DNA of 14,519 bases. Origin: JAGLTA01 sp034660735. GTDB taxonomy: Bacteria; Patescibacteriota; Patescibacteriia; JAACEG01. The stretch is taken from positions 1-14,519 of the forward strand of contig JAYEJQ010000035.1 of the NCBI GenBank assembly GCA_034660735.1, read 5' to 3'. The translations under genes and the position numbers were made by a program. Positions 6,155 to 12,994 of the stretch are shown in pieces (the stretch's first letter is position 1; each line of letters begins with the position of its first letter). Below the pieces are notes generated by a model. That model made no database searches, was not told where the DNA came from, and saw only the letters and a list, made by a program, of their open reading frames with translations.

Positions 6155-7588
6155 ATGGACATAAAAATTAAGTCCTTAAACCAAAAAATTGCGCATAATT
6201 CTATAATCCAGACGGTTGGAAAGTTTATTTCCGTGTTTTTGGGAATTATCGCTTTAGGCATAATGACGCGGTATTTAGGACCTGAGAAATTCGGGCAGTA
6301 TACGATCGTGATCGCGTTTTTGCAATTTTTTGCTATTTTGGCGGATATGGGGCTGATGCTGGTGACGACGCAGATGATTTCCCGCCCGAATGCTGATATT
6401 CAAAAGACTTTAAACAACCTTTTTACTTTTAGGTTTTGCGCGAGTCTGATATTTTTTTCAATCGCGCCGATTGCTGTTCTGTTTTTTCCATATCCGCCGA
6501 TCGTAAAAACCGCAATTTTTATTTTTACGCTTTCATTTTTTTTATTAAGTTTAATTCAGGTTTTAACAGGGCTTTTTCAAAAAGAGTTGAAAATGGCAAA
6601 GGTTGCTGTTGCGGATATTATCGGAAAAGGGACAATGACCGCGCTTGTCGCGCTCGCGGCTTATTTTAATTTAGGGCTGATCGGGATTTTAGTCGCGGCA
6701 ATTATTGGAAATATTTTTAATTTCAGTTATCTGCTTTTTTCCGCAAGCAGAATAATAAAAATCCGCTTTGCTTTTGATTTTGATATTTGGAAACAAATAT
6801 TTAAAAGATCGTGGCCAATCGCGATTTCAATAGCTTTTAATTTAGTCTATTTAAAAGCAGATACGATTATTCTTTCACTCACGCATTCCAGCGCCGATGT
6901 CGGGATTTACGGCTTCAGTTTTCGTTTTTTAGAAATTCTGATTATGCTGCCGACAATGTTTATGGGGTTGATTTTGCCGCTTCTTTCAAATTATTGGGCA
7001 ACGAAAAATTTTGACAAATTTAAAAAGATTTTGCAGATGGCGTTTAATGTAATTATTATTATGGCTGTCCCGATGGTTGTTGGAACATTTTTTTTAGCCG
7101 ACAAAATCGTTGTTTTAATCGCAAGGGAGGATTTTATTTCTTCCGCGCCTGTCTTAAAAATTATTATTTTAGCGTCGGCTATGGTTTTTATGGGAACGCT
7201 TTATGGGCATACGGTCGTTGCTTTGGAAAAACAGAGGCAGATGATTTGGGCTTATGCGGCGACTGCGGTATTAAGCATGGCTGCTTACCTAATTTTTATT
7301 CCAAAATATTCTTATTTTGGCGCGGCATGGGCGACGGTTTTCGCTGAAACTTTAATCGCGACAATCTGTTTTGTAATGGTCGCGAAAACAACAAAAATGT
7401 TACCAGACATAGCGATATTATTTAAAACCATTTTGTCAAGCGGAGTTATGGCAGCCGCTCTGTATTATTTTCAAAGCCAGCATATAATTTTGCTGCTTCC
7501 GATGTCAATTATTGTCTATTTTGTCTCGCTATACCTGCTAAAAGGATTTTCTAAAGAATTAGTGAGTGATCTTATAAAAATAAAATAA
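6155..7588 (+). CDS. Wzx-type polysaccharide/lipid flippase (MOP superfamily)
   Basis: This 477-residue integral membrane protein has about 12-14 hydrophobic segments across its whole length. The start (NSIIQTVGKFISVFLGIIALGIMTRYLGPEKFGQYT) is the classic first-helix signature of polysaccharide biosynthesis flippases (Polysacc_synt family), which turn over undecaprenyl-linked glycans across the inner membrane. FNLVYLKADTIILS (about residues 227-240) is the conserved middle-helix motif. No glycosyltransferase genes flank it, so the substrate is unknown and it appears to be a stand-alone gene. ATG 6155 is preceded by an AT-rich stretch without a ribosome binding site. Confidence 0.9.
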   Translation: MDIKIKSLNQKIAHNSIIQTVGKFISVFLGIIALGIMTRYLGPEKFGQYTIVIAFLQFFAILADMGLMLVTTQMISRPNADIQKTLNNLFTFRFCASLIFFSIAPIAVLFFPYPPIVKTAIFIFTLSFFLLSLIQVLTGLFQKELKMAKVAVADIIGKGTMTALVALAAYFNLGLIGILVAAIIGNIFNFSYLLFSASRIIKIRFAFDFDIWKQIFKRSWPIAISIAFNLVYLKADTIILSLTHSSADVGIYGFSFRFLEILIMLPTMFMGLILPLLSNYWATKNFDKFKKILQMAFNVIIIMAVPMVVGTFFLADKIVVLIAREDFISSAPVLKIIILASAMVFMGTLYGHTVVALEKQRQMIWAYAATAVLSMAAYLIFIPKYSYFGAAWATVFAETLIATICFVMVAKTTKMLPDIAILFKTILSSGVMAAALYYFQSQHIILLLPMSIIVYFVSLYLLKGFSKELVSDLIKIK

Positions 7589-7611
7589 TGTTTACAAAAA
7601 TAAAATAAAAA

Positions 7612-7654
7612 TTGACTTTTTAATAAAAACGGCTAAAATATTAGTATATTTTAG
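7612..7654 (+). promoter_or_regulatory. Candidate promoter overlapping a palindrome
   Basis: TTGACT (7612-7617), a 16-base spacer and TAAAAT (7634-7639) match a sigma-70 promoter. The -10 box lies inside a perfect 9-bp inverted repeat, CTAAAATAT / ATATTTTAG (7633-7654), which could be an operator. A second TTGACT is at 7698-7703 with a weaker -10 (TATTAA, 18-base spacer). Both would transcribe tRNA-Gly and possibly rel. The rest of 7589-7764 is AT-rich with no gene. Confidence 0.42.
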
Positions 7655-7764
7655 ATTTATTTATGATTTGTAATTTTGAATTTGTGATTTATTATTGTTG
7701 ACTTTATTAGTATTTTTAAAATATTAAAGCCAAAAAATTAACATTAAGTTTATAAGTATTATAA

Positions 7765-7836
7765 GCAGGTGTCGTATAATGGTTATTATGCCAGCCTTCC
7801 AAGCTGAGGATGGCGGTTCGATTCCGCTCACCTGCT
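7765..7836 (+). tRNA. tRNA-Gly (anticodon TCC)
   Basis: The 72-base cloverleaf has acceptor arms GCAGGTG and CACCTGC, anticodon loop CTTCCAA (anticodon TCC), T-loop GGTTCGATTCC and discriminator T. The anticodon stem has one C-A mismatch at its outer pair (CCAGC / GCTGA). CCA is not encoded, so the CCA-adding enzyme further along would be needed. The rel coding region begins 14-20 bases downstream. Confidence 0.93.
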
Positions 7837-7849
7837 CATTTTTACCAAC

Positions 7850-9319
7850 TTGCTTATGGCGAGCATTTCAACTCTTTTAGAAACAATCAAAAAGAACAAT
7901 TTTAAAAACGCGCTAAAAATCAATTTAGATATGATCGTGCTGGCTTATGAATACGCAGAAGAGGCGCATAAGGGGCAAAAAAGGATGTCTGGCGATCCGT
8001 ATATAAATCACCCTCTGAATACGGCAATAACTTTAGCGAAAATTAAGGCAGATATGCCGACTATTCTCGCAGGGCTTTTGCATGATGTGCCCGAAGACAC
8101 AGAAAAAACTTTAAGCGACATAAAAAAAAATTTTGGTTCAGAAGTTGCTTTTTTAGTTAAAGGCATAACTAAATTAAGCAAAGTAAAATACAGAGGGATG
8201 GACAGATATATTGAAAATTTAAAAAAAATGTTTATTGCCGCTGCGCAGGATTCGCGTGTGATGATTATCAAATTCGCAGATCGCCTTCATAATTTAAAAA
8301 CTATTAAATATTTACCAAAGCATAAACAGAAAAGAATTATTGAAGAAACTTTTAAAATTTATGCTCCGATAGCAGGGGTGCTTGGCGTATGGCATTTGCG
8401 GTGGCAATTGGAGGATTTGTGTTTTGAATTTTTGGATCCTAAAAATTTTAATAAAATAAAAGAGAAATACGAAAGCGGGCAACAGGGAGAGAGGGATGCG
8501 TTAATAAAAAAAATCAATAAAAATGTTGCTGAAGAAGCTAAAAAAAACGGCATAAAATTTTATATAGAAGGGAGATTCAAGCATATTTACAGCGTTTGGC
8601 TTAAAATGCAGAATAAGAATAAAAAATTTAATGAAATTTACGATGTTTTCGCTATGAGGATTATAGTTAACTCTATACCTGATTGCTATAAAATGCTCGG
8701 CATTATTCATACGTTGTATTACCCAAAGAAATATAGATTTAAAGATTTCGTCTCTATGCCTAAGCCGAACGGTTATCGCAGTCTGCACACCACTGTTTTT
8801 GGTCCTGAGGGCAAATTGATAGAATTTCAGATTAGGACGCAGCAGATGCACGAAGAGGCGCTGTACGGAGTTGCCGCGCATTGGCGCTATAAAGATACGA
8901 TTAGCGCAAAATCATCATGGATTGACGATATCCTTAAAATACAAAAAGATAGTTCGGACAACAAAGATTTTATGAAAAAATTGGAATTCAATATTTTCAG
9001 CGATCGCATTTTTGTTTTTACGCCAAGAGGCGATGTGATAGATCTTCCAAAAAGGGCGAGTGCTGTTGATTTTGCCTACCATGTTCATTCAGAAATAGGA
9101 AATAGGTGCGTAGGCGTGATAATAAATGAAAAGATAGAGCCTGTAAGCACAATCTTGAAAAGCGGCGATTTGGTGGAGATTATTATTGACAAAAACCGCA
9201 AAGGTCCGAGCATTGACTGGTTAAAATTTGTTAAAACTCAATCTGCTAAAGAACATATCAAGCGGCACGCGAAAAGACAAGGGATTTTATCAAGCATTAT
9301 GAGCAGAATAAAGCAGTAA
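7850..9319 (+). CDS. rel: Rel: bifunctional (p)ppGpp synthetase/hydrolase, short form
   Basis: This 489-residue RelA/SpoT homologue makes and degrades the alarmone (p)ppGpp. The hydrolase HD domain is complete: H54, HD 78-79, ED 82-83 and D144 in FADRLHN. The synthetase domain follows with YDVFAMR (264-270), RFKD (296-299, the RXKD signature of bifunctional enzymes), NGYRSLHTT (307-315) and E325 in EFQIRT. A TGS domain covers about 386-446. The protein stops about 45 residues after TGS, so the C-terminal zinc-finger and ACT domains of full-length (700+ residue) Rel are missing. The frame opens at TTG 7850; ATG 7856 (MASIST) is the more likely start. Its last codons are repeated about 1 kb downstream. 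Confidence 0.95.
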   Translation: MLMASISTLLETIKKNNFKNALKINLDMIVLAYEYAEEAHKGQKRMSGDPYINHPLNTAITLAKIKADMPTILAGLLHDVPEDTEKTLSDIKKNFGSEVAFLVKGITKLSKVKYRGMDRYIENLKKMFIAAAQDSRVMIIKFADRLHNLKTIKYLPKHKQKRIIEETFKIYAPIAGVLGVWHLRWQLEDLCFEFLDPKNFNKIKEKYESGQQGERDALIKKINKNVAEEAKKNGIKFYIEGRFKHIYSVWLKMQNKNKKFNEIYDVFAMRIIVNSIPDCYKMLGIIHTLYYPKKYRFKDFVSMPKPNGYRSLHTTVFGPEGKLIEFQIRTQQMHEEALYGVAAHWRYKDTISAKSSWIDDILKIQKDSSDNKDFMKKLEFNIFSDRIFVFTPRGDVIDLPKRASAVDFAYHVHSEIGNRCVGVIINEKIEPVSTILKSGDLVEIIIDKNRKGPSIDWLKFVKTQSAKEHIKRHAKRQGILSSIMSRIKQ

Positions 9320-9402
9320 AATTGTTTTTATGATTGCAAGTTTAGAATAAACAATCGTTGGTTTTAAGTCAAATATTGACCAAGTTCGCATATAACTTGT
9401 TA
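9299..9402 (+). repeat. Direct repeat copy 1: rel 3' end plus flank, ending in attI/attC-like half site
   Basis: The last 21 bases of rel and the next 83 bases match 10317-10420 with a constant offset of 1018 bases and only scattered differences. The copy ends in TTCGCATATAACTTGTTA, where AAC-TT-GTT forms a small inverted pair of boxes, and is then followed by the cassette. It resembles either the right half of an attC site or a simple attI-like core. Confidence 0.75.
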
Positions 9403-9475
9403 TGTAAAATATTAAAAAGCAAAAATTTTTACAAAAATTTTAAATTCGTCATTTTATTTTTTAAATTTAACTACT

Positions 9476-10102
9476 ATGAAAAAAACATTTTTATTTACAT
9501 CTATTATTCTGTCAATAGGTCTTTTAATAACTGGCTGTACCCAAAACATTTCAACAATAAGTAAACAAAAAAATGAGACAATAAAAACGGAAAAGGAATT
9601 AAAACCAATAGAGAACGAAGTTGAAAAACAAACAGAGTCTATTCAAGGTCATAATGTAGAGAAAAATATTGTGGATGAAAATTTTATTCCAGACTGGTTT
9701 AGTGATTCACAAAATGAATTCAGAGGAAAAAGCGAAGGACAAGGATTTCCTGTTTATACAAATAACAGACTTTGTTTTCAGATAACTCTACCCGATTATG
9801 CAAAAAATTATGAAGCTATAGTTAATAAAAGAGCAACAAATTTAATTGATTTTAGGGAAAAGGACACTAAACCCAATCAATATGATTATTATGGTAGATG
9901 GTTTTCTATTGGAAGAATGTCAGAAAAAGAGTATGAATATTTTTTTAAAATAGAAAGTCGCGGTCCCTTTAGTGATTCAAAAGTTATTGGAAAAACAGAT
10001 GAATATGTATATTTATTACAAGATGTATTTGTGTCACAACTACCTAAAACAGAAAAAATAACAGCAGAAGAATTAAAATTTAAAATTATTGATTGTAAAT
10101 AA
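9476..10102 (+). CDS. Putative lipoprotein, cassette gene
   Basis: This 208-residue protein begins with a type II signal peptide: MKKTFLF, a hydrophobic stretch, and the lipobox LITGC with C21 as the lipidated residue. A charged, Lys/Glu-rich linker (about 25-60) follows, then a compact domain (FPVYTNNRLCFQITLPDYAKNYEA...) with no family I recognise. The phrase 'RLCFQITLPDY' near residue 100 recalls small secreted domains that start with 'F.itlP..w', but no function is assigned. The frame is intact. It is the sole gene of its cassette, ending 50 bases before the attC-like site. Confidence 0.78.
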   Translation: MKKTFLFTSIILSIGLLITGCTQNISTISKQKNETIKTEKELKPIENEVEKQTESIQGHNVEKNIVDENFIPDWFSDSQNEFRGKSEGQGFPVYTNNRLCFQITLPDYAKNYEAIVNKRATNLIDFREKDTKPNQYDYYGRWFSIGRMSEKEYEYFFKIESRGPFSDSKVIGKTDEYVYLLQDVFVSQLPKTEKITAEELKFKIIDCK

Positions 10103-10152
10103 AATGGCGAATTATTTTGTTCCGTATCTTCCAAAATGCTTTTCAATATATC

Positions 10153-10242
10153 ACATAACACGGTATATCTGGTTCGCGCTTTTCTACAAAAAGTGTTTTC
10201 CTAAATTACTATCGCAACTTCAGATATGCCGAAACGTTATAT
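10153..10242 (+). other. attC-like recombination site 4
   Basis: The left boxes are ACATAAC (10153-10159) and CGGTATATCTGG. The right boxes are CAGATATGCCG (10221-10231), AAAC, then GTTATAT (10236-10242). CGGtATATCTG pairs with CAGATATgCCG and ATAAC pairs with GTTAT. The right side is nearly the same as that of site 2 (GCCGAAACGTTA), which supports a single family. It is about 90 bp and follows the lipoprotein gene by 50 bases. Confidence 0.72.
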
Positions 10243-10316
10243 AAAATACACGTTTTCCTTTAATTCCGACTGTGGTCGAAATTGCCCTAAAAAAATAATC
10301 GGATTTTGTTTTTTTA

Positions 10317-10420
10317 ATAAGCAGAATAAAGCAGTAAAAGTTGTTTTATGATTGCAAATTTAACTCAAATAATCATCTATTTTAAGCCAAATATTAACCA
10401 AGTTCGCATATAACTTGTTA
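10317..10420 (+). repeat. Direct repeat copy 2 of the rel 3' end and flank
   Basis: It starts with ATAAGCAGAATAAAGCAGTAA, matching the last codons and stop of rel with one change, and continues through the same AT-rich flank to TTCGCATATAACTTGTTA. Copy 1 is at 9299-9402. The copied codons are not attached to any reading frame here. The unit it closes (10237-10417) has no gene. Confidence 0.75.
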
Positions 10421-10455
10421 TTTGAAATCATTTTTAACTTTTAACCAAAAAATTT

Positions 10456-11019
10456 ATGAAAAAAATAAAAAGTTGGCTATTCCCCCAATAAGGGAAAGAA
10501 AAGCCCGCAGTGAGACTTTATATCGTAATAATATATACTGCTCTTGTTTTGGGTATAATCTTTACTTTTACCCAAACTTTTATTGATACTGCTAGACAAA
10601 ATAATCTATATTCAAATACCGTGCAAGAGCAGTTGGGGCGGGCGTTGTTAGATTCATCAATAACATCTGATACTGTGCGGGCTTTTCAGGACTCAAAAAT
10701 TTCTGGATCAAAAAGAGACCTTAGTAAATTTAGCGACGGCTATGATTACAAATATCATCTCTTGTTTACAGACATCCCAAATCTGGTCTCGCAAGCAGAA
10801 AATCAAGTACAAGCAAATAATATTAGAAAAGTGGGTGATATTCTTGACCAAAATATAGAAAATTATCACTCAGCCAGATTAGAAATTTTTAGTCCTTCTT
10901 CCGCAATAATTGACGGTCTATTATATGTGGTGGCGTTAATCATTCCGCTTTTTATTTTTTTTCGAGCAGTAGTTTACAGAATTGTGCTATACATTGTTTT
11001 TGGTAAAGCAAAAAGTTAA
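10456..11019 (+). pseudogene. Small two-helix membrane protein with early in-frame stop, cassette gene
   Basis: From ATG 10456 the frame reads MKKIKSWLFPQ, meets TAA at 10489-10491, and continues in frame through GKEKPAVRLYIV to TAA at 11017-11019. One C-to-T change (CAA to TAA) would account for the break. Alternatively, translation may start at GTG 10510, giving 169 residues that are otherwise intact. The product has an N-terminal membrane helix (LYIVIIYTALVLGIIFTF), a polar extracytoplasmic-type middle rich in Gln/Asn/Ser, and a C-terminal helix (LLYVVALIIPLFIFF). No family is recognised. It lies between the half site at 10417 and a left-half attC at 11028. Confidence 0.62.
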
Positions 11020-11027
11020 AAATAACA

Positions 11028-11049
11028 TTATATAACAAAACATATGCGG
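11028..11049 (+). other. Left half of an attC-like site (right half missing)
   Basis: ATATAACAAAACATATGCGG followed by TTCAG.AATTTTT closely matches the left half of site 1 (ATATAACAAAGAGTATGCGG, TTCAGGAATTTTT). It is also the reverse-complement partner of the right-half sites at 9385 and 10403 (TTCGCATATAACTTGTTAT). No matching right half lies between it and the CCA enzyme, so the array seems cut off here by deletion. The rest of 11050-11155 is AT-rich with nothing recognised. Confidence 0.55.
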
Positions 11050-11155
11050 TTCAGAAATTTTTATTAAAAAATTACAAGATCAGTTTAAATTTTAACTGTT
11101 TTTCAAATTATATCTAAATTAAAGCAAATAAATAACTTTTAAATTAAAAAACAAG

Positions 11156-11210
11156 ATGTTCCGCGCGGAACATCTTGTTTTTTGGTTTCCCAATGTTCCG
11201 CGCGGAACAT
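11156..11210. repeat. Palindrome copies 1-2 (ATGTTCCGCGCGGAACAT)
   Basis: Exact 18-bp palindromes lie at 11156-11173 and 11193-11210, 37 bases start to start, just beyond the 3' end of the CCA enzyme gene. The spacer (TTGTTTTTTGGTTTCCCA) resembles those between the copies inside the gene. The arrangement could also fold as a hairpin behind the gene. Confidence 0.95.
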
Positions 11211-11223
11211 TTGGGTTAAAAAG

Positions 11224-12867
11224 CTATTTTATCCAGTGTTTTTGCTTTATTTCTTTGTCATCCTCCTCTTTTTTTTCTTCAATTTTTGTTTTTGCTTTAA
11301 TTCTTAATTCATTTAAATCCATTTTATTTAAATCTTTCGCCCGTTTTTTAAGCTCAACCTTAGTGTTTTTTTGCGGATTTTCAATAGTTTCTGAAAGCAG
11401 GCAGTCTAAAATAGCGCCTATTTTCGGTCCAGGAGCCATTTTTAAAGATTTAATCAGGTCATCACCGTTTATTTTGAGCATTTTTACTGAAATCGGGTCT
11501 TTTCCCACTTTATCAATTAAATATTCTAAATGTCGCAACTTATACGGCTTTGCTTTCGGGCAGCCAGACCCTAATCGGTCAGCGATACGCAAATCCATTA
11601 AATCTTTAATATTTTCAATCCCGACCTTTTTAATCAATCTTCTTACCCCGGCTTCTGAAACTTCGTCAACATTGTAATAAAACATATGGTTTTTGATCAA
11701 ATGAGCCACATTTTCTATATCTTCCTTAGAAAAAGCCAGTCTTTTCATTATTTTAGCGCTGATTTTTGCTCCAATTACATCATGATTATAAAAAGTCGCG
11801 TTAATTCCGCCGCCTCTTTTTGTTTGCGGTTTAGCAATATCGTGAAAAAGAGCGGCTAATCGCACTCTGTAATCAGCGCTTGGACAATATTTTAGCGCTT
11901 TTATTAAATGTTGAAAAACTGTATAAATATGGTGCTTATTTTGGCTTATGCCTACGCCAGACTCTAATTCTGGCAAAATATATCGCAAAATTCCAACTCT
12001 TCTTAGTAAAATCACGCCAAAATCCGGCTGATCTGACTGTAAAATTTTAATAAATTCGTCTTTTATTCGTTCGTTAGCTATTTTTTTAATTAGTTTAGAG
12101 TTTTTTTGAATAGCTTGAAATGTCTTTTTTTCTATTTTAAATCCTAAAACAACAGTAAATCTGATAGCCCGCATCATTCTTAAAGCATCCTCATTAAATC
12201 TTTTGTCCGCATTGCCAACAGCCTTAATAATTCCATTTTTTAAGTCTTTTTGTCCGTTAAAATAATCTATAATAGGGTTTATCCCTTGTTTTTTAAGGCT
12301 TACCAGCGAATGTTCCGCGCGGAACATTTCGCTCGGCAAGTTTTTTAATGTTCCGCGCGGAACATTGTTTAGCGGATTTTCCAATGTTCCGCGCGGAACA
12401 TCCTGTTTTGTCTGTTTTCCAATGTTCCGCGCGGAACATCCTGTTTTGTCTGTTTTCCAATGTTCCGCGCGGAACATATCAATAATATCTTTATTTAGCT
12501 TAATCGCCATAGCATTAACAGTAAAATCGCGGCGCGATAAGTCTTTTTTTAATTCATTTGTAAATTTTACTCTGTCGGGATGTCTTTTATCGCTATATCT
12601 CGCCTCTGTTCGGTAGGTCGTTATCTCTACAACAGCTATTGTCTCGTCTTTTTCTTTAATTTTAACGCCAACAGTGCCAAACTTATTTTCGTAAACAGAA
12701 TCTGGAAAAATTTTTAAAATTTCTTCTGGCTTGGCATTCGTAGTAATATCCCAATCTTTTGGTTTTTTGCCTAACAAAAGATCGCGAACGCATCCGCCGA
12801 CAATATAAGCCTCAAATTCAGCCTTTTCAAATTTTTTTATAATATTTTCTATGTATTTAGGTATCAT
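11224..12867 (-). CDS. CCA-adding enzyme / tRNA nucleotidyltransferase with repeat insertion
   Basis: This 547-residue class II nucleotidyltransferase adds or repairs the 3' CCA of tRNAs; tRNA-Gly nearby lacks an encoded CCA. The head domain has GGCVRD (24-29), the metal-binding DWD (38-40), RRDFTVNAM (112-120) and the nucleotide-binding stretch EDALRMMRAIRF (226-237). A C-terminal HD domain carries LFHDIAKPQT. Between IID (128-130) and a second IID (199-201) lies an insertion of 71 residues, made mainly of five translated palindromes (MFRAEH, CSARNI, VPRGT, VPRGT, MFRAEH). Removing it restores NKDIIDYFNGQKDLKNGI, a normal family sequence. The C-terminal tail is Lys/Glu-rich. It is expected to stay active because the insertion lies in a loop. 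Confidence 0.92.
   Translation of the reverse strand: MIPKYIENIIKKFEKAEFEAYIVGGCVRDLLLGKKPKDWDITTNAKPEEILKIFPDSVYENKFGTVGVKIKEKDETIAVVEITTYRTEARYSDKRHPDRVKFTNELKKDLSRRDFTVNAMAIKLNKDIIDMFRAEHWKTDKTGCSARNIGKQTKQDVPRGTLENPLNNVPRGTLKNLPSEMFRAEHSLVSLKKQGINPIIDYFNGQKDLKNGIIKAVGNADKRFNEDALRMMRAIRFTVVLGFKIEKKTFQAIQKNSKLIKKIANERIKDEFIKILQSDQPDFGVILLRRVGILRYILPELESGVGISQNKHHIYTVFQHLIKALKYCPSADYRVRLAALFHDIAKPQTKRGGGINATFYNHDVIGAKISAKIMKRLAFSKEDIENVAHLIKNHMFYYNVDEVSEAGVRRLIKKVGIENIKDLMDLRIADRLGSGCPKAKPYKLRHLEYLIDKVGKDPISVKMLKINGDDLIKSLKMAPGPKIGAILDCLLSETIENPQKNTKVELKKRAKDLNKMDLNELRIKAKTKIEEKKEEDDKEIKQKHWIK
12265..12477. repeat. In-frame palindrome-array insertion in the CCA enzyme (copies 3-7)
   Basis: Five exact copies of ATGTTCCGCGCGGAACAT lie at 12310, 12348, 12384, 12422 and 12460, spaced 38, 36, 38 and 38 bases. 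The last two spacers are identical (CCTGTTTTGTCTGTTTTCCA), so 38-bp units were tandemly copied. The insertion begins exactly with copy 7 on the coding strand and is 213 bp, a multiple of three. Because 38 is not a multiple of three, the palindrome is read in all three frames, and none contains a stop. Confidence 0.93.
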
Positions 12868-12900
12868 AATTTTATGTTAAAGTATTTTTATATTTTTTCA

Positions 12901-12960
12901 ATGTTCCGCGCGGAACATTACAAAAAGATATAGCGTTTCCCAATGTTCCGCGCGGAACAT
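12901..12960. repeat. Palindrome copies 8-9 upstream of the CCA enzyme
   Basis: Exact copies lie at 12901-12918 and 12943-12960, 42 bases start to start, in the 127-base gap between the CCA enzyme start and the end of the histidine phosphatase. Copy 8 is 33 bases upstream of the CCA enzyme ATG, where a bound protein could affect transcription. Confidence 0.95.
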
Positions 12961-12994
12961 TAAAAAATTATTACCTATAATTGCTTTTATTAAG

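Larger units (their letters stand above)
10103..10455. other. Gene-poor stretch: attC site, unexplained spacer, repeat copy 2
   Basis: This 353-base stretch holds the complete attC-like site (10153-10242), about 75 bases with no recognisable content (10243-10316), and repeat copy 2 (10317-10420). No open frame of note is seen on either strand; the only pieces of coding sequence are the copied last codons of rel. Confidence 0.7.
9299..11050 (+). mobile_element. Integron-type cassette array 2 behind rel
   Basis: Plus-strand units lie between GTT-type boundaries at 9399, 10236 and 10417: a lipoprotein cassette (9400-10236), a gene-less unit (10237-10417) and a membrane-protein unit (10418 to about 11050). 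One complete attC-like site (10153-10242), two right-half sites (9385-9405, 10403-10423) and one left-half site (11028-11049) are visible. The boundaries share GTTA..T followed by RAAAT with those of array 1. The array lies between rel and the CCA-adding enzyme, with no complete integrase in view. Confidence 0.6.

Noticed and set aside
8501..8881. Minus-strand frame of 126 codons inside rel.
   Set aside because: It is antisense to the well-conserved Rel synthetase domain.
9358..9564. Plus-strand 68-codon frame overlapping the start of the lipoprotein gene.
   Set aside because: It crosses the cassette boundary, is Lys/Phe/Asn-rich AT sequence, and the overlapping frame has a clear lipoprotein signal.
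10243..10316. Possible small RNA or gene in the short stretch between attC site 4 and repeat copy 2.
   Set aside because: No open frame, stable hairpin or promoter is convincing; only a weak TTCCGAC/GGTCGAA pairing is present.
763..10491. The in-frame TAA/TAG codons might be recoded as Gln (alternative genetic code).
   Set aside because: Core genes here end at TAA or TAG (rplI, ctpA, the CCA enzyme, efp, rel), and the membrane-protein cassette itself ends with TAA. Simple mutation explains the stops better.
11156..11677. Plus-strand 173-codon frame starting in the palindrome.
   Set aside because: Its start is the ATG of the palindrome and it runs antisense to the CCA enzyme; composition is Phe/Ser-rich shadow coding.
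12310..12477. The evenly spaced palindromes might be a CRISPR array.
   Set aside because: The repeat is only 18 bp, the spacers are about 20 bp and partly identical, the array lies within a reading frame, and there are no cas genes.
12365..12616. A plus-strand open frame rich in MFSGFSNVPRGT-type sequence.
   Set aside because: It is a shadow of the palindrome array on the opposite strand of the CCA enzyme; a palindrome reads the same on both strands.
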